Assembly: GCA_031292755.1 (NCBI GenBank)
Contig: JARLGM010000059.1
Coordinates: 1-35,516, forward strand
Direction: 5' to 3'
Length of the DNA: 35,516 bases
DNA from: Candidatus Sulfopaludibacter sp.
GTDB lineage: Bacteria > Acidobacteriota > Terriglobia > Bryobacterales > Bryobacteraceae
Position numbers and translations under genes: made by a program. Positions within the stretch are counted from its first letter, which is position 1, and every line of letters starts with the position of its first letter. The notes under the pieces are model-generated. The model did no database searches. It was not told the DNA's origin and was given only the letters and a program-made list of their open reading frames with translations. Below, piece by piece: positions 1 to 8,079 of this stretch.

Positions 1-40
1 CGCCAGACTATTCTGGAATATTCATCTCAATTTGTCCAGG

Positions 41-760
41 ATGAGAGCCACACCCATTTTTGGTGCCGCCTTCGGGTATCTGGAAGCGGCGGTGGTCAGT
101 TACCTGCGCCTGCTGCATGAACCGGCGCGCCAGCGGTACTACCCCGGCCGCGCGCCCGGCGAACTCTTCCCGCTGTTGACCCTGGACCAACTGCGTGCAT
201 CCGGCGGCGAACAGCGGCAAACCCTGGCAATCGAGATTGGGCGTGAGGCCGCGACCATCGTCATGCTCGGGGCCATCGCGCTTGCCGTCTCCACGAATGC
301 CGGCCAGTGGGCGGCGGCTTTCGTCGTCGCCTTCGGCACATGGGACATCGCGTTCTACCTGTTCCTGAAACTGCTGCTGGGCTGGCCCGCTTCACTGTTT
401 ACATGGGACGTCCTGTTCCTGATCCCCGTCCCTTGGGTTGGGCCGGTGCTCGCCCCGCTCCTCGTTTCGGCGGCCATGATCGCTGCCGGAATCTGGCAAC
501 TGCGAGGCGAGGCGCGGTCGGAGCCGGTCCGCATCGGTGCGCCGCATTGGGCCGGTCTGATCGCCAGCGCCCTCGTGATCGTCATTTCCTTCGCGGTGGA
601 CTACCGGAACATCATGTTGGGCAGGATGCCGCGGCAGTTTAATTGGGGTGTGTTCGCGTTGGGGATGACGATCGCCGTTGCCAGTTACGGCGGGGCTGTC
701 CGTCAGTCGTTGCGTTCGACCGCTCCGGCGCAGAGAGCGGAAGCCGCCCGTTCCCGATAA
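41..760 (+). CDS. Hypothetical multi-pass membrane protein
   Basis: I do not recognise the family. The 239-residue product has about six hydrophobic stretches separated by short charged loops, including an AAFVVAFGTWDIAFYLFLK segment and a WDVLFLIPVPWVGP segment, so it is very probably an inner-membrane protein. The N-terminal region holds a hydrophilic loop rich in Arg and Pro (LHEPARQRYYPGRAP). The start is uncertain: ATG at 41 is preferred, TTG at 32 is in frame, and the frame stays open to the first base of the window, so the gene may begin upstream of it. No clear Shine-Dalgarno sequence was found. The gene ends 33 bp before the end of the convergent small secreted-protein gene. Function is unknown; a role as transporter or enzyme cannot be decided. 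Confidence 0.75.
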   Translation: MRATPIFGAAFGYLEAAVVSYLRLLHEPARQRYYPGRAPGELFPLLTLDQLRASGGEQRQTLAIEIGREAATIVMLGAIALAVSTNAGQWAAAFVVAFGTWDIAFYLFLKLLLGWPASLFTWDVLFLIPVPWVGPVLAPLLVSAAMIAAGIWQLRGEARSEPVRIGAPHWAGLIASALVIVISFAVDYRNIMLGRMPRQFNWGVFALGMTIAVASYGGAVRQSLRSTAPAQRAEAARSR

Positions 761-793
761 GGTGGACCGAACGAGCGGCCTCCGAACCTCGGC

Positions 794-1084
794 TCACCGG
801 CGGAAATGCTCGTCTTCATGACGGAGTACCGGCCCCCGATCGTACACCCGCGCATGCTCATAGCGCGGAGCCACCCGCACCACCGCCGGCGGCGCCCAAT
901 AGCCGGCCACCCAAGCGCCACCCGCCGCATAATAGCCGTCCACCCAGTTGTACCCGGGACCCGGGCAAACCGGACGCACCACAGCCACCGGCGCGGGAGC
1001 GCCGAACCTGATTCCAACATCCACACGCGGGGCCGCGAATACGCCGCCCGCCAGAAGCATCATCACCGCCATTGCCTTTTTCAT
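794..1084 (-). CDS. Small secreted WxxGxW-type protein
   Basis: The 96-residue product starts with a Sec-type signal peptide (MKKAMAVMMLLAGGVFA followed by AP). The mature part contains PGYNWVDGYY and AWVAGYWAPP, two tandem tyrosine/tryptophan/glycine units like those of the YXWGXW/WxxGxW repeat family of small exported proteins, and ends in a charged His/Arg/Glu tail. The start is fixed by a GGAGGG ribosome site eight bases upstream of the ATG at 1084; a longer reading frame to 1195 has no such site and would bury the signal peptide. A sigma-54-like promoter lies about 30-45 bp upstream (1114-1129). The function of this family is not known; periplasmic or envelope location is inferred from the signal peptide. 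Confidence 0.75.
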   Translation of the reverse strand: MKKAMAVMMLLAGGVFAAPRVDVGIRFGAPAPVAVVRPVCPGPGYNWVDGYYAAGGAWVAGYWAPPAVVRVAPRYEHARVYDRGPVLRHEDEHFRR

Positions 1085-1113
1085 CGTCTTGCCCTCCTTA
1101 CGCACCAAGGAAG

Positions 1114-1129
1114 TGCAAGACCCCTGCCA
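1114..1129 (-). promoter_or_regulatory. Sigma-54 (RpoN)-type -24/-12 promoter
   Basis: Reading the minus strand, TGGCAGGGGTCTTGCA matches the consensus TGGCACG-N4-TTGCW at every defined position except C to G at position six, with exact 16-base spacing. The expected transcription start would be near 1103, giving a leader of about 19 bases that contains the GGAGGG ribosome site of the small secreted-protein gene at 1084. Motif geometry and placement agree, but no enhancer-binding activator gene or upstream activator site is visible in the window. Confidence 0.6.
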
Positions 1130-1237
1130 AATCGCAAGTAAATGAAAATGCGCGACCTCCACGCGCGACACGGTTTCCAGGCGGCGCATATCCACCGCCC
1201 GCGTGGTGCTCTTCGGCCACTTGGCTATGAGTTGGTT

Positions 1238-1879
1238 TTACTTCTTGCCCGCGGGCGCGGCCAATGGCTCCACCGAGACATCCGAAAAGATCACCGTGTC
1301 CGAAGCGTCCGCCTTATGCGAGCACACGGCAAGCCCCACCATCACCGGGTTTCCCAACTGCACCTGCGTGTGTCCCAGTTCCTTCAACTCCGCGCCATTC
1401 CTGGCGATCCAGACAGTAACCGCGGAGCCTTGCCTGACGAGCTTCAACCTATATTTCGCCGGACCGTCGAACGGAAAATCCACCGCGTTGGTGATATCGC
1501 CCTTGGTATTCCGCCATTGCAGCCCAGGCATGCCGTTGCCGTGGACCACAATATCGATATAAGGCGAATCCGTGTCCAGCGTCTGGCGGAGCATGATCCC
1601 GGCCTTGCGGTGCTCGAATCCCTCGCCTAGAAACTCCAGGGTCGCCGTGACCGCCATGTTGCCGGACATCTCGCGCCAGACATACTGAAACTGATCTTCC
1701 TTGGCCCAGATATTGGCGCCCGCGCCGGTGATTCTGTACTGCCCCTTGGCGGCGTCAAACGCCGTCGAGCCCTTTATAGCGGGTCCGCCGACGTCGCCGG
1801 AATTGGTGAAGGCCCCAATCTTTCCGCCCTGTCCATAGACGGAAACAGCCAGCAGAGGCAAGACCAGGAGTTTGTGCAT
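1238..1879 (-). CDS. Secreted ConA-like (DUF1349-type) protein
   Basis: The 213-residue product has a short signal peptide (MHKLLVLPLLAVSVYG) and then one compact beta-rich domain. Segments such as VTATLEFLGEGFEHRKAGIMLRQ, read in parts, and the end DTVIFSDVSVEPL resemble the concanavalin A-like sandwich of DUF1349-type proteins, in which a difference in glycan or surface exposure is commonly inferred; I see no catalytic residues. The start at 1879 is chosen because it begins the signal peptide; the frame is open to 1936 but that extension is polar and overlaps the upstream zinc-ribbon gene. It lies 10 bp after the zinc-ribbon gene on the same strand, so the two are probably co-transcribed. 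Role unknown; carbohydrate binding is an inference from the fold. Confidence 0.65.
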   Translation of the reverse strand: MHKLLVLPLLAVSVYGQGGKIGAFTNSGDVGGPAIKGSTAFDAAKGQYRITGAGANIWAKEDQFQYVWREMSGNMAVTATLEFLGEGFEHRKAGIMLRQTLDTDSPYIDIVVHGNGMPGLQWRNTKGDITNAVDFPFDGPAKYRLKLVRQGSAVTVWIARNGAELKELGHTQVQLGNPVMVGLAVCSHKADASDTVIFSDVSVEPLAAPAGKK

Positions 1880-1889
1880 TCTGGAGTGA

Positions 1890-2108
1890 TTATACGCCCC
1901 CCTGATTGCACTTGGCCGGGCACACCCAATAGCCAAACGGGAGTTTGCCGTTGTAATCGAGCTGCGGAGACCAGGTCTCCATGCAGTGCCGGCATTGCAG
2001 AACCACCTCCTGCCGTTTCAGAAGCCGCACACCCATGCGCTGCAATTCAGGTTCGGACAGGCGGCGCAAGTCCTCCTTGTCCATGCAATTGTGATCCAGG
2101 GCTTTCAT
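1890..2108 (-). CDS. Small zinc-ribbon-like protein
   Basis: A 72-residue cytosolic protein with an N-terminal charged helix and a four-cysteine module: C39-x2-C42 (CRHC) and C63-x3-C67 (CPAKC), separated by about 20 residues, as in small zinc ribbons. No signal peptide is present. The ATG at 2108 is preceded by a strong AGGAGG ribosome site with seven-base spacing, which decides this start over the longer frame to 2135. The gene is followed after 10 bp by the ConA-like protein gene. A possible promoter is TTGACT at 2182-2177 with a weak GATTAT 19 bases downstream. Metal binding is inferred from the cysteines; nucleic acid or protein partners are unknown. Confidence 0.65.
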   Translation of the reverse strand: MKALDHNCMDKEDLRRLSEPELQRMGVRLLKRQEVVLQCRHCMETWSPQLDYNGKLPFGYWVCPAKCNQGGV

Positions 2109-2275
2109 CGGTTGACCTCCTCGTGGACGGGGCACGATGCTCCCGTGTCTTATAATCTTTTACAACCAGTGGCCGGAGTCAAGAGGGGGTCCGCAACTCA
2201 GCGTTAAAAAAAGAGACAATTTACATGGTGGTTCTGTGCCCAATTCGCGGTATGACTAATGGAGGGAGAATGCCA

Positions 2276-3220
2276 ATGAGAAGGTCCGTGTTGATCGTTT
2301 CGATCGCCTGCGCGCTGCTGGCGCAGTCTGTTTCCTTCGCGCAGGTAAAGCAAACGAAGGAACAGATCCTGTTTTATTCGTCAGACTGGAAGGGCGAGCG
2401 CTTCCCGGACGGCCGCCCCAAAGTGGCTGACAACCTGCTGGAGCGCGCCTTGGATGTCTCCATCGAAGACGTTTGGGAATACCTGCGCGGCCAGGGGTAC
2501 GTGAATCAATTCGAGGCCGGATGGCAGGCGCTTCATGCCGATAAGCCTTTCGCCGGCCGGGCGCTCACCGCCCAATTCATGCCGCGCCGGCCGGACATGG
2601 CTAACGCCGTGGCTGCCGAGGGCAAGACCGAAGGGCGCGTCAGCGGAACCAACAGTTGGGTCATCAACGAATTGCAGATGGGTGACACCATGGTGGCCGA
2701 CGGTTACGGAAAGGTGATCGAAGGCACACTCATCGGCTCCAACCTGGGAAGTGGAATCGCTCACCACACGCACTCCGGCTTCATCTTCGATGCCGGCATC
2801 CGCGATGCGGAGGAAAACCGTGAAATCGAGCACCTCAACGGCTTCTATCGCGGGTACGATCCATCCGCCTGGGCGCAAATGCAGTTGACCGGCATCAATG
2901 TACCGGTCCGAATCGGCCGCGCCGTGGTGGTGCCCGGCGACCTGGTGCTGGCCAAGCACGACGGGGTGATCTTCATTCCAGCAACCCTGGCCGCCGCAGC
3001 CATCGGCAAAGCCGAGTTCACCAACCTTCAGGACGCCTTCAATTTCGAACTGAACACCAAAGGCACCAACGGCGCTGAGTTCGAAGGCGGCTGGAATGCG
3101 CAAAAATATGCCGCATTTGCCAAGTGGATTGACGCGCACCCGGAGAAACTCAAAATGACCAAGGCCGAATTCACCGAGATGCTCGCCCAGGCTCAGGCGC
3201 CCCGCGGCCGTCGCAACTGA
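2276..3220 (+). CDS. Secreted RraA-fold protein (aldolase/decarboxylase-like)
   Basis: The 314-residue product has a signal peptide (MRRSVLIVSIACALLAQSVSFAQ) followed by an RraA-type alpha/beta/beta fold. The diagnostic stretch FDAGIRDAEE carries the Arg-Asp-x-x-Glu motif seen in HMG/CHA aldolases of the RraA superfamily, with the glycine-rich TLIGSNLGSG loop upstream. RraA proteins inhibit RNase E in enterobacteria, whereas most family members are divalent-metal aldolases or decarboxylases of keto acids; the exported location excludes a role on cytosolic RNase E. Start at 2276 is preferred to ATG 2270 because GGAGGG at 2261-2266 is nine bases away from the former and three from the latter. 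An exact TATAAT lies at 2151-2156, but no -35 box accompanies it. The serpin gene follows after 41 bp. Confidence 0.8.
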   Translation: MRRSVLIVSIACALLAQSVSFAQVKQTKEQILFYSSDWKGERFPDGRPKVADNLLERALDVSIEDVWEYLRGQGYVNQFEAGWQALHADKPFAGRALTAQFMPRRPDMANAVAAEGKTEGRVSGTNSWVINELQMGDTMVADGYGKVIEGTLIGSNLGSGIAHHTHSGFIFDAGIRDAEENREIEHLNGFYRGYDPSAWAQMQLTGINVPVRIGRAVVVPGDLVLAKHDGVIFIPATLAAAAIGKAEFTNLQDAFNFELNTKGTNGAEFEGGWNAQKYAAFAKWIDAHPEKLKMTKAEFTEMLAQAQAPRGRRN

Positions 3221-3261
3221 AAGGACAGGCGCTCTCGCGGCATGATGGCAGGTGAGGGCCT

Positions 3262-4446
3262 ATGAGACGCTTTTTTCTTCCGATCTTGTTTGCCGCCGCC
3301 CTGCCGGCCGCCGACTCGCGAATTGTACCGGCCATGAACGCGTTCACAACGGACTCGTACAAACAGCTCGCGCGCGGCGATGGGAACCTGATTCTCTCGC
3401 CCTTCAACATAGGCACAGCCTTGTCCTTGGTGCTGGCGGGCGCCCGCGGCAATACCGCGACGGAAATCGAGTCCGTCCTGCACGTCCATTACGACCCCAC
3501 ATACGATGCCGCATTGGGGGAACTTCTGGCCGGCCTCACGAAATCCGGAAACGCGGACGGCAATGAACTGCACACGGCGAACGGACTCTGGGTGCAGCAG
3601 GGCTTTCCCATCGAACCGGCTTTCGAGAGCACTCTGGCCAATCGCTACCAGGCGCCACTCAATCCGCTGGATTTCCTGCGGAATCCCGAAGCCGCACGCT
3701 CCCAGATCAACCATTGGACCGAAGAGCAGACCAAAGAGAAGATCAAGAACCTGTTTCCGGCCGGATCGATCGATTCCAGTACCCGCATGGTGCTCGCCAG
3801 CGCGATCTACTTTTACGGCAAGTGGCAGGCCCCGTTTCAGTCCACGCAAACGCAGCCGGCGCCTTTCACGCTGGCAACCGGCGGCACCGTCCAGACGGAC
3901 TTCATGAACCAGACCGCGAGCTTCCGTTACGCCGAAGAGCCCACCGCGCAGGTCCTGGAGATGCGCTACGCCGGCACCGGTATCGCCTTCGACGTCCTGC
4001 TCCCGAAGACGTCGAACGGTCTGCCCGGCCTTGAGAAATTGCTCACGCCCGAGAATCTGAAAGGCTGGTTCGGCAACCTCTCCGGCCGGAGCGTGCAGGT
4101 AAGCCTGCCGAAGTTCCGCGTCGAGTCTCAGTTCTCGCTGGCGAAGGCGCTCTCCGCGATGGGAATGCCGGATGCCTTCACCAGCCGCGCCGACTTTTCA
4201 GGGATCTCGGGGAAAGAGAAGCTGTTCATCTCCGAAGCGGTCCATAAAGCCTTCGTCGATGTTTCCGAGCGTGGGACCGAAGCCGCCGCAGCCACTGGAC
4301 TTGCCCTGCGCGTTGCCGCTGTGCGCCGGCCCGAACCGCCCGTGGTCTTCCGCGCCGATCACCCGTTCCTCTTCGTGATTCGCGACACCAACACCGAAGC
4401 GGTCCTCTTCATCGGCCGCCTGATGAATCCGAAAAGCGGCGGTTAA
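3262..4446 (+). CDS. Secreted inhibitory-type serpin
   Basis: A 394-residue serpin, close to the normal serpin length, with an N-terminal signal peptide (about residues 1-17). The core contains LVLASAIYFYGKW-like strand sequence (ASAIYFYGKWQAPF) and the C-terminal DHPFLFVIRDT...VLFIGRLMNP signature. The hinge of the reactive loop is canonical for inhibitors: E336 (P17), G338 (P15), T339 (P14), then four alanines (P12-P9) and T345. Counting 17 residues gives Ala352 as P1, but the loop is about two residues longer than alpha-1-antitrypsin, so Val351-Arg355 are alternatives. Such proteins trap serine proteases outside the cytoplasm. It follows the RraA-like gene by 41 bp, and its stop codon overlaps that of the convergent dehydrogenase gene. 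Target protease unknown. Confidence 0.88.
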   Translation: MRRFFLPILFAAALPAADSRIVPAMNAFTTDSYKQLARGDGNLILSPFNIGTALSLVLAGARGNTATEIESVLHVHYDPTYDAALGELLAGLTKSGNADGNELHTANGLWVQQGFPIEPAFESTLANRYQAPLNPLDFLRNPEAARSQINHWTEEQTKEKIKNLFPAGSIDSSTRMVLASAIYFYGKWQAPFQSTQTQPAPFTLATGGTVQTDFMNQTASFRYAEEPTAQVLEMRYAGTGIAFDVLLPKTSNGLPGLEKLLTPENLKGWFGNLSGRSVQVSLPKFRVESQFSLAKALSAMGMPDAFTSRADFSGISGKEKLFISEAVHKAFVDVSERGTEAAAATGLALRVAAVRRPEPPVVFRADHPFLFVIRDTNTEAVLFIGRLMNPKSGG

Positions 4447-5543
4447 TATCCCCGCTGCTTGTCCACCACGTTCAACAGTGGCAGACCTTCGGTATAACGC
4501 CGCACGTTTTCGGCAAACAGGTCGATCACGCGCACCTGCCGGTCGGGACTCCAGCCGGAGGTGTGGGCCGACATCACCACGTTCGGACAATCGAAGATCG
4601 GGTGATCCGGCGGCGGCGGCTCGATGGGAAACACGTCCAGGCCCGCGCCGGCAATCCAACCCTCCTTCAGCGCGCGCACCAGCGCCATGTCATCGTAAAG
4701 CTTGCCGCGGGACATGGCCAGAAAATGCGCGCTCTTCTTCATGCCGCGGAACACCTGCTCGTTGAACATGCGCTCGGTCTGCGGCGTGAGCGGCGCCGCG
4801 CCCACCAGCACGTCCACCTGCGGCACCATTTCCATGAACCAGCCGGGGTCGTGCAGTTCGGCCACGCAGTCCGGCTTGGGAATGGGCTTGGCATCGGTGG
4901 CCACAATTCGCATGTCGAACCCGTAATGCGCGCGCCGCGCCAAGGCGGTGCCAATACCGCCCATGCCGACGATTCCCATGGTCCGGCCCACCAGTTCGGT
5001 ATGATGCGCCGATTTTGCCGTGCCCACGTGCTGCATGGTGCGCTTCTGGTAGAACTGCGGCATGTAATACTTGGCGATGCCGCGCGTCAGGCTCAGCAGC
5101 AGGCCCATGGCGGTTTCCGAAATGCCGGGCGCAAAAATCCGCTGGTAGTTGGTTAGCACCACCGGACTCTGGCGCATGGCCGCATCCATGTTTTCCATGC
5201 CTGCCTCGCCCGATTGCACCCATTGCAGGTTCTTCGCCACCTGAAGCGTATCCGCGCGCACATCCCCGTAAACCACCTCGGCATCTTTGACCTTTTCGTG
5301 GAATTCCTCGCGCGAGTTACAAACCACCAGATTCACCTGGGCCTTGGGAGCAGCCGCTTTGATCCTGGCGATCTCGGCGGGCTCGAACTTATACATGGTG
5401 ACGATCAGGAGCGCGTCCTGAGCGGGTTTGGGCGGGCTGAGCAGAACGGGCGGAACCACCACGGCCTGCCGGTTGGCGGCAACCGCCGGCACGGAGCTTG
5501 CGGCAGCCATGAACGAACGACGGGAGACGGGTTTGTTCGGCAT
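4443..5543 (-). CDS. Tat-exported D-2-hydroxyacid dehydrogenase
   Basis: A 366-residue NAD(P)-dependent D-isomer-specific 2-hydroxyacid dehydrogenase: Rossmann motif GMGGIG (193-198), catalytic Arg279 in MSRG, Glu308 in GLDVFPIEPPPP and His327 in SAHTSG. The family reduces 2-keto acids or oxidises D-2-hydroxy acids. The N terminus VSRRSFMAAASS (residues 6-17) is a twin-arginine signal followed by an alanine-rich stretch, so the folded, cofactor-loaded enzyme is predicted to leave the cytoplasm, which is unusual for this family. The 53-bp gap to the divergent beta-propeller gene probably holds both promoters. The substrate cannot be read from the sequence. Confidence 0.88.
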   Translation of the reverse strand: MPNKPVSRRSFMAAASSVPAVAANRQAVVVPPVLLSPPKPAQDALLIVTMYKFEPAEIARIKAAAPKAQVNLVVCNSREEFHEKVKDAEVVYGDVRADTLQVAKNLQWVQSGEAGMENMDAAMRQSPVVLTNYQRIFAPGISETAMGLLLSLTRGIAKYYMPQFYQKRTMQHVGTAKSAHHTELVGRTMGIVGMGGIGTALARRAHYGFDMRIVATDAKPIPKPDCVAELHDPGWFMEMVPQVDVLVGAAPLTPQTERMFNEQVFRGMKKSAHFLAMSRGKLYDDMALVRALKEGWIAGAGLDVFPIEPPPPDHPIFDCPNVVMSAHTSGWSPDRQVRVIDLFAENVRRYTEGLPLLNVVDKQRGY

Positions 5544-5596
5544 GGCGGAAGAATATCACAGTCCGGGTGTAAACTGATCGACAACGGAGGTGTGCT

Positions 5597-6598
5597 GTGC
5601 GGATGAACCTTCTTTGTGTAGTTATGGCCTTTGCCGCAGCCGTGAACGCCGCGGCCGCCGATGGCGGGGCCAGAATGCTCCTCTACGTCGACAACAGCCT
5701 GGGAGATGACATTTCAGTTATCGATCTCGGCACGCTCAAGGTGGTGGACACCATCAAGGTAGGCAATCAACCTCATGCCTTGTGTGCGCCCGCTGACGGG
5801 CGAAGACTTTTCACCACCATCGAGTCGGAGAAGAACCTTAAAATCATCGACACGCTGACCGGAAAAATCACCGCGACCATCCCGGTGACCGGCAAGCCCA
5901 ACGAGTGCGCGGCCACGCCGGACGGCCGCTATGTGGGCGTGCCCATTCGCGACGGTGACAGCCTCGATATCGTCGATACGCAGCAGAAGAAGGTGGTCAA
6001 AGTGCTGCCGGTGAAGACGCCGCATAATTGCTTCAACTCGGGAAACAACAACGATATATATGTGTCTTCGATGGGCAGCAACGAAATCGAGGTTGTCGAT
6101 CTGAAGAAGATGGATTACTCCGCCAGGATTCCCACCGGCGGCATCCCCCGCCCTTATGCCGTCTCGACCGACGAAAAGAGGCTTTATGCCGCGGTGACCA
6201 ATCTGCACGGATTCACCATCGCCGATATTCCCGCCCGCAAGGTGATCGCACGAGTGGAACTGCCGCCCGCGCCGCCGCTCGATTGTCCCCTGGAAGTGAA
6301 CACTCCCACCCATGGCCTGGCGCTCAGTCCGGATGACAAACAACTCTGGGTCACCAGTCTCGCCGACGGCGGAGTTTACGTCTACGACCTCGTCACCAGG
6401 AAAAGCTCGCCCCTCATTCACGTCGGCAAGTGTCCCAACTGGGTCGCCTTCTCGCCCGATGGCAAATACTGCGCGGTGAGCAACAGCGATACCAATGACT
6501 GTTCCATCATCGATGCTCACACGCGGCGCGAAGTGGCCCGCGTGAAGGTAGGCAAAGGTCCCAAGCGCGTGCTGGTGGTGCGCGTGCCTGTGTCCTGA
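5597..6598 (+). CDS. Secreted YVTN/YncE-type beta-propeller protein
   Basis: A 333-residue exported protein with a signal peptide (to about residue 21) and a repeating pattern of about 40 residues: LYVDNSLGDDISVIDLGTLK, LFTTIESEKNLKIIDTLTGK, YVGVPIRDGDSLDIVDTQQK and so on, seven or so blades typical of YVTN-family beta-propellers. These serve as binding scaffolds rather than enzymes; related proteins are surface-associated or act with periplasmic dehydrogenases. GTG at 5597 is preferred because GGAGG (5586-5590) lies six bases upstream; the in-frame ATG at 5603 is 12 away. The porin gene begins 32 bp downstream, so co-transcription is likely. Ligand unknown. Confidence 0.82.
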   Translation: MRMNLLCVVMAFAAAVNAAAADGGARMLLYVDNSLGDDISVIDLGTLKVVDTIKVGNQPHALCAPADGRRLFTTIESEKNLKIIDTLTGKITATIPVTGKPNECAATPDGRYVGVPIRDGDSLDIVDTQQKKVVKVLPVKTPHNCFNSGNNNDIYVSSMGSNEIEVVDLKKMDYSARIPTGGIPRPYAVSTDEKRLYAAVTNLHGFTIADIPARKVIARVELPPAPPLDCPLEVNTPTHGLALSPDDKQLWVTSLADGGVYVYDLVTRKSSPLIHVGKCPNWVAFSPDGKYCAVSNSDTNDCSIIDAHTRREVARVKVGKGPKRVLVVRVPVS

Positions 6599-6630
6599 AC
6601 TGCTTCCTCTGCGTCCATTACGATGGAAGT

Positions 6631-8079
6631 GTGTCTTCGTGGATACTCCCTCTCGTCGCGCTGTCAGGCTTGGTTCACGGCGTCGATCCAGTCACCGGCC
6701 ATGAGCAGTCACAAGGCGGCGCGCAGGTGGCCAGTCCCACTGTAACTTCACCCGTGGAGCCGGCGGGATTCTGGAAGCGGCTGTTCCGCGCCTATGCCGC
6801 CGACTGGAAAGGCCCCGCCTCCAGTGGACCGGAACCGCCGCGCCGCGGACTGCCGTCGCCCCTCAACTCCCCGCCATTCCCGAACTCCGATTGGTCCTAT
6901 GGCGGCGCTCCGGACATCGGTGCGCCGGATACCAACCTGCCGCCCCTCATGCAGGCGCTCTACGCGGGACCGAATGGCAAGGCCTGGGAGAAGAGCCACG
7001 TCAAGATTTACGGCTGGCTCGAAGGCAGTGCCAACCTCAGCACCTCGCGGCATTCCAATCTCCCCACGGCTTACGACATCTATTCCAACCGCGCCGAACT
7101 CGACCAGGCCGTACTCTATATCGAACGCCTGCCGGACACGGTGCAGACCGATCACGTGGATTGGGGCTTCCACCTGAGCGGACTGTTCGGCACCAGCTAT
7201 CGCTTTACCATGAATAAGGGCTATTTCAGCCAGCAATTGCTACAGCAGAATCGCCAGTACGGTTTCGACCCCGTGCTCGAGTATGTCGACTTATATATTC
7301 CGCAGGTCGCCGACGGACTGAACATACGAATCGGACGCTATCTTTCCCTGCCTGGCATTGAAGCGCAGTTAGCGCCCAATAACTATATTTACTCCCACTC
7401 GCTGTTGTACAGCATCGACCCGTTCACCGACACCGGCATCGTCGCCACTCTGAAACTGAACGACCGTTGGATGGCGCAGTTGGGGCTCTCCGCCAGTCAC
7501 GATGTAGCTCTGTGGACCGCGGACGCAAGGCCCGCGGCAACGGCCTGTCTGGGCTATACATTCAACGGCGGAAACGATTACCTGTATCCCTGTGTAAATG
7601 GTCTCAACGCCGGTAAGTACGCGTATAACAACCTCCAGATGTTCGATACCACCTGGTATCACAACTTCAATGCGACCTGGCACATGGCCACCGAGGCCTG
7701 GTACATGTATGAGAAAGATGTGCCCAATGTGGCGGGACCCCTGCCCCTGGAGAAAGGCGCCAATGGCGCATATTGTGCGGCCGGGCAGGCAAGCTGCTTT
7801 GCCCCCGCCTGGGCCATGGTCGACTATGTGGAGAAGCAACTCTCGGACAAGAACTATCTCTCCATTCGAGCGGATTTTCTGGACGACCTGAAAGGCCAGC
7901 GCACCGGCTATAAGGCCTCATACGCGGAAGAGACCCTGATGTGGGGACACTGGGTGGGCAGCACCATTCTGCTCCGTCCCGAACTCCGCTTCGACCACTC
8001 CTTTCATATGCGGGCTTATGATAGAGGGACTCGGAGGAATCAGCTTGCGCTGGCCATGGACGTTATCTTCAAGTTTTGA
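6631..8079 (+). CDS. OmpL-like outer-membrane beta-barrel porin (BBP2-type)
   Basis: A 482-residue protein with an N-terminal hydrophobic leader (SSWILPLVALSGLVHG), a proline-rich linker to about residue 90, then a series of amphipathic strands rich in aromatic residues (GWLEGSANLSTS, YVDLYIPQVADGLNIRIGRY, DTTWYHNFNATWHMATEAWY, in parts) and a terminal Phe (VIFKF), the hallmark of outer-membrane barrels. It resembles the putative beta-barrel porin-2/OmpL-like family common in Acidobacteriota and Planctomycetes. The GTG at 6631 is the best available start; its ribosome site is weak. It precedes and overlaps the dehydrogenase subunit gene, so it may supply substrate to the oxidation module downstream. 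Substrate is unknown. Confidence 0.78.
   Translation: MSSWILPLVALSGLVHGVDPVTGHEQSQGGAQVASPTVTSPVEPAGFWKRLFRAYAADWKGPASSGPEPPRRGLPSPLNSPPFPNSDWSYGGAPDIGAPDTNLPPLMQALYAGPNGKAWEKSHVKIYGWLEGSANLSTSRHSNLPTAYDIYSNRAELDQAVLYIERLPDTVQTDHVDWGFHLSGLFGTSYRFTMNKGYFSQQLLQQNRQYGFDPVLEYVDLYIPQVADGLNIRIGRYLSLPGIEAQLAPNNYIYSHSLLYSIDPFTDTGIVATLKLNDRWMAQLGLSASHDVALWTADARPAATACLGYTFNGGNDYLYPCVNGLNAGKYAYNNLQMFDTTWYHNFNATWHMATEAWYMYEKDVPNVAGPLPLEKGANGAYCAAGQASCFAPAWAMVDYVEKQLSDKNYLSIRADFLDDLKGQRTGYKASYAEETLMWGHWVGSTILLRPELRFDHSFHMRAYDRGTRRNQLALAMDVIFKF

Noticed and set aside
2151..2156. TATAAT as a full promoter for the RraA-like gene
   Set aside because: No -35 box at 16-19 bases and no extended TG; kept only as a remark.
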